A DNA stretch of 14,146 nt from positions 1-14,146 of the forward strand of contig BBFS01000119.1 in NCBI GenBank assembly GCA_001313365.1. The letters are read 5' to 3'. This DNA comes from Paenarthrobacter nitroguajacolicus JCM 14115 (lineage in GTDB: Bacteria; Actinomycetota; Actinomycetes; Actinomycetales; Micrococcaceae). Below are positions 8,136 to 14,146 of this stretch, one piece after another (the stretch's first letter is position 1; every line of letters starts with the position of its first letter). A model generated the notes under the pieces. The model saw only the letters and a program-made list of their open reading frames with translations, was not told where the DNA came from and made no database searches. Made by a program: the position numbers and the translations under genes.

Positions 8136-9407
8136 GCTGTTTCCTTGGTGGTGGTTCGGGCTGCTGGTGTAAGTGCTCGGGCAACAGGGGGCGTTGCCCG
8201 CGAAACGATGGGGCAGGAAGGGGGCCCACCGGGAGTCCGAGGAGCCTTTGAGGAGTTCCCCCCCCACGATCTTGGCGGCCACGGGAGTCAGGAGGACTCC
8301 GTGGCGGAAGAATCCGGTGGCGATCACCAGGCCGTCGATGTCACCTTTGGAAACACCGACCCGTCCGAGCAGTGGAGCGTTGTCCGGAGTTCCGGGCCGG
8401 GCGCGGGCGGTTGCTTCAAGGAGTTCCAGTTCAGCCACTGCAGGGACCAATACTTGGGCGTCCCTCAGCAATTGGTAAACGCCACCCGCCGAGACCGCGT
8501 TGGAAGAGGCTGACAACCCGTCTTCGCGTTGCGTGGCTCCAATCACCACAGTTCCGTCGTCCCGGGGCACGATGTAAACCGGCACCCCCGCGAACCATCC
8601 CGCGAATCGTTGATGTGACCAAGGGCCGCAGGTGATCGGGGGGGACGCGAAGCCGGAGGATGTCCCCGTAGACCGGCCTTACGGGAAGCCTGAGGCCTTC
8701 AGGAAGACCGGAGAGTTGGGACGCCCCGAGCCCGTTGGCCACCACCGTTTCTCCGGCGTGAACGGTGACTCCTGAGTCCAGCGCCACGCCTGTGACACGC
8801 CCGCCTTCCCACAGCAAACCGCGCGCCCTGGAAGCAATGGCGAATCCGTCATCGGCTCCCGACACCCAGGAACTGTCATTGGGCGAATGGCTGCCAGTCC
8901 TGCCAGGAGGCATGCCGCGAGTTTCCTTGGATCGACTTGGTGGTCGGCAGGTATATCGAAAGCACAGGAGATCTGCGGGCTGAGGAGCGGCTCCCGTTGC
9001 CTCGCGTCCCGCAGAGCGATAGGTTCGACTTCCAGGCCAGCCGCAAGCTGGACCGACCTTAAGTCTGCGAGCGCCCGGCGGTCGGCTGCGTCGGCACCCA
9101 CGGCGAGGGTCGGCGTCGTGCGATATCCGTTGTCCTCTGCGCCTTGATGCAGGCCGTCCACGAAGGAGGGCCAGAGCTGGGAAGACTCAAGCATTAACTC
9201 AAGAAGGTCTTCTTCCTGGTAATGGAGTTCGCTGACGGGTGCAAGCATGCCTGCCGCTGCGAAGGACGCTCCGGAAGCGGGAGCGGGGTCGATCAGCGCA
9301 ACTGAACGGCCCAATCGCCGGGCTTCGTGAGCGATGCCGAGGCCGATGACGCCACCACCAATGACGGCAACGTCTGCCTGGAGGCGGGTATGGCGGGAAT
9401 CTGCCAT
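8132..9407 (-). CDS. thiO: Glycine oxidase ThiO (frameshifted)
   Basis: FAD-dependent oxidase that turns glycine into dehydroglycine (iminoglycine), the nitrogen source for thiazole formation by ThiG. The N-terminus has the Rossmann motif VIGGGVIGLGIAHEARRLG then SVALIDP, and later AAAGMLAPVSE and DHQVDPRKLAACLLAGL. The C-terminal half includes PVYIVPRDDGTVVIGATQ and ATGFFRHGVLLTPVAA, typical of the DAO/ThiO fold. ATG at 9407 has AAGGA six bases upstream, right after the TPP riboswitch. Frame breaks occur near 8884 (a lost C, CCCC to CCC), at 8585-8589 (five C, expected four) and at 8187-8191 (five G); runs at 8638-8644 and 8258-8265 add one Pro and one Gly in frame. The restored stop TGA (8132-8134) overlaps the thiS ATG. 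Length about 420 residues after correction. Confidence 0.93.
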
Positions 9408-9416
9408 TCGTTTCCT

Positions 9417-9513
9417 TCCCTACGCCGGTACTAGCCGGATCAGGTCAAGCGGTCGGCGCTGAAGCCCTCTCAGCCGGACAGTCATATGACGAATGTCGCG
9501 GCTCCCGCAGTAC
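9417..9513 (-). promoter_or_regulatory. TPP riboswitch (THI element) upstream of thiO
   Basis: On the minus strand the RNA carries the hallmark parts in order: GCGGGAGCC, an extended stem with a GACA...TGTC pairing and the palindrome GTCATATGAC, GGCTGAGAGGG, then GACCTGATCCGGCTAGTACC, and GGCGTAGGGA closing the P1 helix. These match known thiamine pyrophosphate sensors. The thiO ribosome binding site AAGGA begins about 4 bases after the P1 strand and there is no visible poly-U terminator, so control of translation initiation is the likely mechanism (inference). High TPP would then shut down thiO, thiS, thiG and perhaps the pterin dehydratase. Confidence 0.93.
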
Positions 9514-9545
9514 GAGCCCAGTTTAGAGGAACTACTCTGGTTCCC

Positions 9546-10223
9546 ATGACTCAGCCTGACGCTCTTGCCTCCGCCCGCCTTTACCTGTGCACCGATGCCC
9601 GTAAGGAGCAGGGCGATTTTGAGGACTTCGTGGACGCCGCTTTCGAAGGCGGCGTGGACATCATCCAACTCCGCGACAAGACCCTGGAAGCTGCCGAGGA
9701 ACTGGAGATGTTGGCCGTCCTGCGGAGCGTCGCACAACGGCACGGACGGCTTTGGGCTGTCAACGACCGGGCCGATGTTGCCAGCATTTCCGGGGGGGCT
9801 CCCGTGTTCCACATCGGGCAAAAGGACCTGCCCCCTGACTGCAGCCCGGACCCTCCTGCCGAACGCCACCGGCATAGGCCTCTCCACCCACACAACCGAA
9901 CAAATCGATGCCGCTGTGGCCACCTCCCAAGGGCCCCCCCTGGGACTGGACTATTTCTGCGTGGGTCCGGTCTGGGCAACACCCACCAAACCCGGTCGCG
10001 CTGCTGTCGGTTTGGACCTGGTCACATATGCCGCAGAAGCGGTCAAGCGCTCGGGCGACGGTGTGACCCTCCTTGGTTCGCCATTGGTGGCATCGATCTC
10101 AGCAACGTTGAACAGGTTGTGAAAGCGGGCGCCGGCCGGATCGTGGTGGTCCGCGCCATCACAGCGGCACCGGACCCGACGGCGGCGGCCAAGTCGCTGC
10201 TGGAAGCCTTGGATTCCGTCTAG
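9546..10223 (+). CDS. thiE: Thiamine-phosphate synthase ThiE (frameshifted)
   Basis: Joins hydroxymethylpyrimidine pyrophosphate and thiazole phosphate to thiamine phosphate. Motifs: [47 protein letters not shown] and [12 protein letters not shown], all typical of this TIM-barrel family. ATG at 9546 ([14 protein letters not shown]) is preferred over the upstream ATG at 9486 because the latter lies within the riboswitch region. The only AGAGGA is 15 bases upstream, so the ribosome binding site is weak and a leaderless start is possible. G7 and C7 runs at 9792-9798 and 9934-9940 add a Gly and a Pro in frame. Five C at 9831-9835 shift the frame, and a lost base near 10067-10072 shifts it back. 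Stop TAG 10221-10223 after EALDSV. It is divergent from thiO, so it is outside the riboswitch. Confidence 0.94.
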   Translation: MTQPDALASARLYLCTDARKEQGDFEDFVDAAFEGGVDIIQLRDKTLEAAEELEMLAVLRSVAQRHGRLWAVNDRADVASISGGAPVFHIGQKDLPPDCSPDPPAERHRHRPLHPHNRTNRCRCGHLPRAPPGTGLFLRGSGLGNTHQTRSRCCRFGPGHICRRSGQALGRRCDPPWFAIGGIDLSNVEQVVKAGAGRIVVVRAITAAPDPTAAAKSLLEALDSV

Positions 10224-10253
10224 GGAAGCCGGAGGTTCCGCGCGATCCGCGGG

Positions 10254-10937
10254 CTAGGCGGTCAGGCCGAGGCCAGTCATCCGGCGAGCGTGCTTTTCGG
10301 CGAGCTCCGTCGTCAGCCTTTTCGCCGCGGCACGCGCGTCCCCCCCGCCGCTTTTCAGCATCGGCCCCAGCAGGGGGTGTTCCATGCCCACGCGTTGCGC
10401 CTGCGTCAGCGCTTCCCCCCCACCAAGCGGCGGCCCCCCACAGCGCCAATCGCGAAGCGAGGCGCGGGTCATCTGCCAAGGCCCGCCTGAGCAGGACGCG
10501 AAGGACTTCCGTGGCCTGATCGGGTGAAGCAACGCGCTCAACGAAATGCTGCGTTGTCGGGTCGAGGAACATCGAGACAGCCCTATAGAAATCCGATGAC
10601 ACAGTATCGATGACATAGGCCTTCATCACGGATTCGAACCAGTCCCCCCCGGCTTGGTGCGCTCGTGGAAGTGATCGAAGGAGCGCTGAAACGGCAGCAT
10701 GGCACTTTCGGGATCCAGGCCCATCTCCGACAGGCGGTCGTTGAGGAGGGCGAAGTTTCCGTAGGCCCCCCCGACTGCGATCTTCGCGAGCACGGACCTG
10801 TCGTGAAGCGTGGGTGCATAGCGGGAATCCAGGGAGAGCCGCCCGAAGGCGGACAGTTCGCCATACGCCATGGCTCCAAGCAACTCCGCTGAGAGTTGCC
10901 CGGCATAGGCTGCGGCGTCCGGGGGGGAAGTGCCCAT
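10254..10937 (-). CDS. Ferritin-like fold protein, MiaE-related (frameshifted)
   Basis: A helical ferritin-like protein, the family annotated as ferritin-like fold-containing or tRNA 2-methylthio-isopentenyladenosine hydroxylase-like in actinobacteria. Helices include AYAGQLSAELLGAMAYGEL, with acidic residues suited to a di-iron site, YGNFALLNDRL, SFDHFHERTKPG, WFESVMKAYVIDTV and EALTQAQRVGMEHPLLGPML. ATG at 10937 gives MGTSP-DAAAYA; the ribosome binding site is weak. Frame errors: C7 at 10644-10650 (expected five) and C6 and C7 at 10435-10440 and 10416-10422 where LWGRRLVGEAL is expected. Runs at 10921-10927, 10766-10772 and 10340-10346 each add one Pro or Gly. Stop TAG at 10254-10256 after GLGLTA. 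It converges with thiE, 30 bp away, and is divergent from the ribonuclease gene. Hydroxylase activity is inferred only from the fold; similar neighbour Rv3210c is from memory. Confidence 0.82.
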
Positions 10938-10978
10938 GATCCAAGACTATCGGCCCATTTCGGGCTAACCTGATTTTC

Positions 10979-12473
10979 GTGTCACATCATCGGATTGCGC
11001 CCAACGTCGACGACTCGTCGGACCAGCTCGCCTCGGCCCTCGCCGCCCTGAGGACGGAGCTGGAACTCCCCCCCGGCGAATACCCGGCAGATGCTGTGGA
11101 GGAGGCACAGGAAGCGGTGGAGGCCCTTGAGTTGCCGGCCCAGGACCTGCGGGATATTCCTTTTGTGACCATCGACCCGCGACGTCCACCGACCTGGACC
11201 AGGCTCTGTTCATTGAAAGGGCCGGTGATGGGTACAAGGTCCTCTATGCCATCGCCGATGTGCTTCCTTCGTGGCTCCCGGCGGCGCGCTGGATACCGAA
11301 ACGCGTCAACGCGGGCAGACGTTCTACGCCCCTGACGGGCGGATCCCGCTGCATCCGGAGGTCATCAGTGAGAACGCGGGAAGCCTGCTGGCCGACCAGG
11401 ATTGCAGCGCGTTCGTTTGGGATTTCGACCTGGACGGGAAAGCTGAAATTTTGGCCGTCACCGTTGCCCGTGCGACTGTGCGCAGCAGGGCAAAGCTGAG
11501 CTACAAGGGCGCACAACAGCAGATCGACGACGGTACTGCCCCCCCGCCGGTTCTCCAGCTACTCAAAGAAGTGGGACTGAAGCGCGTTGAACTGGAACGT
11601 CAACGCGGCGGCGCAAGCCTCAACATGCCGGAACAGGAGATAGTCCAGGCGACTGACGGCGGCGGGTACAGAATCGCAGCGGCACCGTCCCTGCCGGTTG
11701 AGGATTGGAACGCGCAGATATCCCTCATGACCGGCATGGCCGCCGCGCAGATGATGCTCGATGGAAAAGTGGGCATCCTGCGCACCATGCCCGCACCTGA
11801 TGATCGGTCACTGCTCCATTTCAAGCGGCAGACCACTGCCCTCGGCAAACCCTGGGACGGAGAGGTCAGCTACGGCGAATACCTGCGGACCCTGGATGCA
11901 TCCGATCCCAAACAGCTTGCCATCCTGCATTCGGCCGGAACGTTGTTCCGCGGTGCAGGCTACACGCCCTTTGACGGTGATGTTCCGGCCAATGTGATCC
12001 AAGCAGCTATCGGGGGGGCTCCCTATGCCCACACCACAGCACCCTTGCGGCGCCTTATTGATCGCTTTGTCCTGGTGATCTGCGAAGCCCTCAGCAATAA
12101 CCAGGACATTCCGGCATGGGCGCGGGAAGCCCTCCCGTCGTTACCCGAGATCATGGCATCCTCGGATCAGTTGGCCGGACGCCTCGAGCGGGCGGCTTTG
12201 GACACAGTGGAAGCGGCGCTCGTTGCCAACCACATCGGCCAGGAATTCGAGGCTGTTGTCATTTCCGGGTCCAAACCCTCCAACGGAGCTGCCCGTGGAA
12301 ACGGAAACGGCAACGGAAACGGCAACGGCCCCCCCTTTGGCGTCGTGCAAATCGCGGACCCCGCTGTCACGGCCCGGTGCGACGGAGAAATGGAGTCCGG
12401 AACCAAGGTTCGGGTGCGCCTGCTGAAGGCTGATATCGCCAGCCGGGAGATCCGGTTCCAGTTGCTGCCCTGA
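10979..12473 (+). CDS. RNB-domain (RNase II/R family) ribonuclease (frameshifted)
   Basis: A 3'-5' exoribonuclease domain protein, about 485 residues after correction, shorter than RNase R. The repaired segment DPATSTDLDQALFIERAGDG is the metal-binding acidic motif of the RNB domain (around residues 63-80). Other motifs are YAIADV, ETRQRGQTFYAPDGRIPLHP and PYAHTTAPLRRLIDRFV, the highly conserved late RNB signature. A C-terminal beta-rich part carries GVVQIADPAV and KVRVRLLKADIASREIRF, compatible with a reduced S1-like domain. GTG at 10979 lies only 7 bases after TAACCT (10966-10971), so the message may be leaderless. Frame breaks near 11180 (lost G: CCGGCG to CCGCG) and near 11263 (lost C: GTGCCT to GTGCT); C7 and G7 runs at 11068-11074, 11539-11545, 12012-12018 and 12329-12335 add residues in frame. 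Divergent from the ferritin-like gene. Confidence 0.92.
12297..12326 (+). repeat. Five-copy 6-bp tandem repeat coding (Gly-Asn)5
   Basis: Units GGAAAC, GGAAAC, GGCAAC, GGAAAC, GGCAAC run without a break, in frame inside the ribonuclease gene, producing an alternating Gly-Asn linker between the RNB core and the C-terminal domain. The unit length of six keeps the frame whatever the copy number. Confidence 0.9.
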
Positions 12474-12500
12474 AGCCGTTCATCCGGCGATCCGGGCTTT
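12473..12500 (+). terminator. Possible weak terminator after the ribonuclease gene
   Basis: Starting at the stop codon, AAGC pairs with GCTT and an inner CCGG pairs with CCGG around a CGAT loop, followed by only three T. The stem is interrupted and the T tract short, so termination is uncertain. Confidence 0.3.
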
Positions 12501-12524
12501 CCGGTCCCCCCCAGAGGATAGACT

Positions 12525-12632
12525 GGGCTTGTAGTAATGGATGCCCGGTCGTTGATTCAGTTAATTTTTGAACTCAACAAGCCCGCCCCTACGCGATCTT
12601 GAGATGTACCAACTGGTCACCAGTGCCAGTAC
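12525..12632 (+). other. Structured leader upstream of the DEAD-box gene
   Basis: The 279-bp gap between the ribonuclease stop and the helicase start holds two clear stem-loops. The first (12551-12578) pairs GTTGA-TTCA with TGAA-C-TCAAC, a 9-bp stem with one bulged C and a T-rich 9-base loop; outer bases GGGCTTGT (12525-12532) and ACAAGCCC (12577-12584) can extend or compete with it. The second (12606-12632) pairs ACTGG with CCAGT around TCA, flanked by GTAC on both sides. DEAD-box messages in several bacteria have long structured leaders; whether this one is transcribed is unknown. I see no gene in 12633-12739. Confidence 0.5.
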
Positions 12633-12752
12633 TTAGATAGCCCGCGATCGGCTTCCACTGGACTTGCTTGCGCGCCCGTTCGTGCTCCGGTACGCTCCGC
12701 CGCCGCCGTTGAGCATGCAGCGCCAATGCCCAAATGAATAAGGAAACTCCCT

Positions 12753-14146
12753 GTGAGTGAATTGCATACCCACGAAGTCCTGACAGACTCCACCGGAACC
12801 GAATCAATCGAACCCGAGGAAACGATCATCTCGGATGAGACGCCCCACGAGATCGAAGAGAAGTCGTTCGCTGATTTTAACGTGCGCGCCGACATCGTTG
12901 AGTCCCTGGCCGACGCTGGCATCACGCACCCCTTCCCCCATCCAGGCCATGACCCTGCCGGTCGCCTTGAGCGGCCACGACATCATCGGCCAGGCCAAGA
13001 CGGGAACCGGAAAGACGCTTGGGTTCGGCATTCCCGCACTCCAGCGCGTAGCCGGCCGCGACGACGCCGGTTACGAAAAGCTTGCTGTCCCGGGCGCACC
13101 CCAGGCCTTGGTGATCGTCCCCCACCCGTGAACTCGCGGTGCAGGTCGCCAACGATCTCCAGACCGCGTCGCGCAAACGCAACGCGCGCATCGCCACCAT
13201 CTACGGCGCCGTGCGTACGAGCCGCAGGTTGATGCCCTGCAGAAGGGCGTCGAAATCGTAGTGGGCACGCCCGGCCGGCTGATCGATCTCTACAAGCAGA
13301 AGCACCTCAGCCTCAAGAACGTCAAGATGGTCATCCTTGACGAAGCCGATGAAATGCTGGACCTCGGCTTCCTGCCCGACGTCGAAACGCTGATCGCCGG
13401 CACCCCCCGCCGTTCGGCAGACGCTTCTCTTCTCGGCAACGATGCCCGGCCCCGTCATCGCCATGGCCCGCCGCTACATGACACAGCCCACCCACATCCG
13501 TGCGGCTGACCCGAATGATGAAGGCCTCACCAAGCGCGACATCCGCCAGCTCATCTACCGTGCCCACAGCATGGACAAGACCGAGGTTGTGGCCCGCATC
13601 CTGCAGGCCCGCGGACGTGGCCGGACCATCATCTTCACCAAGACCAAGCGCACCGCCGCGAAGGTTGCCGAGGAACTCGTAGACCGCGGCTTCGCAGCTG
13701 CAGCCATTCACGGCGACCTTGGCCAGGGCGCCCGCGAGCAGGCGCTCCGCGCTTTCCGCAACAACAAGGTTGACGTCCTGGTGGCCACCGACGTCGCAGC
13801 CCGCGGCATCGACGTCGATGACGTCACCCACGTCATCAACTACCAGTGCGTTGAAGACGAAAAGATCTACCTGCACCGCGTTGGCCGTACCGGTCGCGCG
13901 GGCAACAAGGGCACGGCCGTCACGTTTGTTGACTGGGACGACATGCCTCGCTGGGGCCTGATCAACAAGGCCCTGGGACTCAGCGTTCCCGAGCCCGTTG
14001 AGACGTACTCCTCTTCGCCGCACCTGTTCTCCGATCTCGACATCCCCCGAAGGCACCAAGGGCCGCCTCCCGCGCAACAAGCGCGTCCTCGCCGGCGTCG
14101 ACGCGAGGTCCTTGAGGACCTGGGCGAGACCGGCAAGAAGAACGCC
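12753..14146 (+). CDS. DEAD-box ATP-dependent RNA helicase (partial at right edge, frameshifted)
   Basis: An RNA helicase. Motifs in order after correction: Q motif [13 protein letters not shown], Walker [53 protein letters not shown] and [10 protein letters not shown], covering both RecA-like domains. An acidic N-terminal tail of about 35 residues precedes the core. GTG at 12753 has AAGGA at 12740-12744, 8 bases upstream. Frame breaks: five C at 12935-12939, five C at 13119-13123, a lost C near 13213, six C at 13403-13408, five C at 14044-14048 and a lost C near 14103. The C-terminal extension continues past the window. It resembles the RhlE/DeaD-type helicase placed near ferritin-like genes in other actinobacteria (memory). 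Probable roles are ribosome assembly, mRNA turnover or cold adaptation. Confidence 0.95.

Noticed and set aside
12297..12326. Hexanucleotide repeat as a CRISPR-like or regulatory array
   Set aside because: No spacers, in frame within a gene, and codes a simple linker.

Overview
The window looks like a chromosomal housekeeping segment from a high-GC actinobacterium, most likely Arthrobacter or a close relative (Paenarthrobacter, Pseudarthrobacter). This rests on the protein families, frequent GTG starts, and a gene neighbourhood resembling the moeZ / TetR / DUF3107 / ferritin-like / DEAD-box region of other Actinobacteria. I found no prophage, insertion sequence, CRISPR array, tRNA or rRNA, and no convincing new system.

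Layout. (1) Positions 1-4021 hold a haem cluster. On the minus strand hemE is followed by a HemY-type porphyrinogen oxidase gene (cut by the window edge). Divergent from them is hemA on the plus strand, with a shared intergenic region of about 160 bp. (2) Positions 4101-6676 hold moeZ (minus), then divergently a TetR regulator, a small DUF3107 protein and a 100-residue three-helix membrane protein. (3) A large hairpin at 6689-6747 lies between converging genes. (4) Positions 6751-9513 are a minus-strand thiamine operon: TPP riboswitch, thiO, thiS, thiG and a pterin dehydratase; thiE is divergent at 9546-10223. (5) Positions 10254-14146 hold a ferritin-like (MiaE-related) protein gene (minus), and divergently an RNB-family ribonuclease and a DEAD-box helicase with a structured leader (cut at the right edge).

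How the parts fit. HemA and HemE act early and in the middle of haem synthesis and the HemY-type oxidase late. ThiO, ThiS and ThiG build the thiazole half of thiamine and ThiE joins it to the pyrimidine half. MoeZ has the adenylyltransferase plus rhodanese layout needed to load sulfur on ThiS-type carriers, so it probably links to the thiamine operon. The ribonuclease and helicase suggest an RNA-processing neighbourhood.

Sequence quality. Nearly every long gene is broken in raw translation. The breaks coincide with G/C homopolymers that are too long (often exactly 7, where family alignment from memory suggests 4 or 5) and with GG or CC pairs that lost a base. Removing these indels by eye restores full-length conserved proteins. 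I therefore treat the genes as intact and the indels as sequencing or assembly errors. CDS coordinates run from the true start to the restored stop, so many lengths are not multiples of three.
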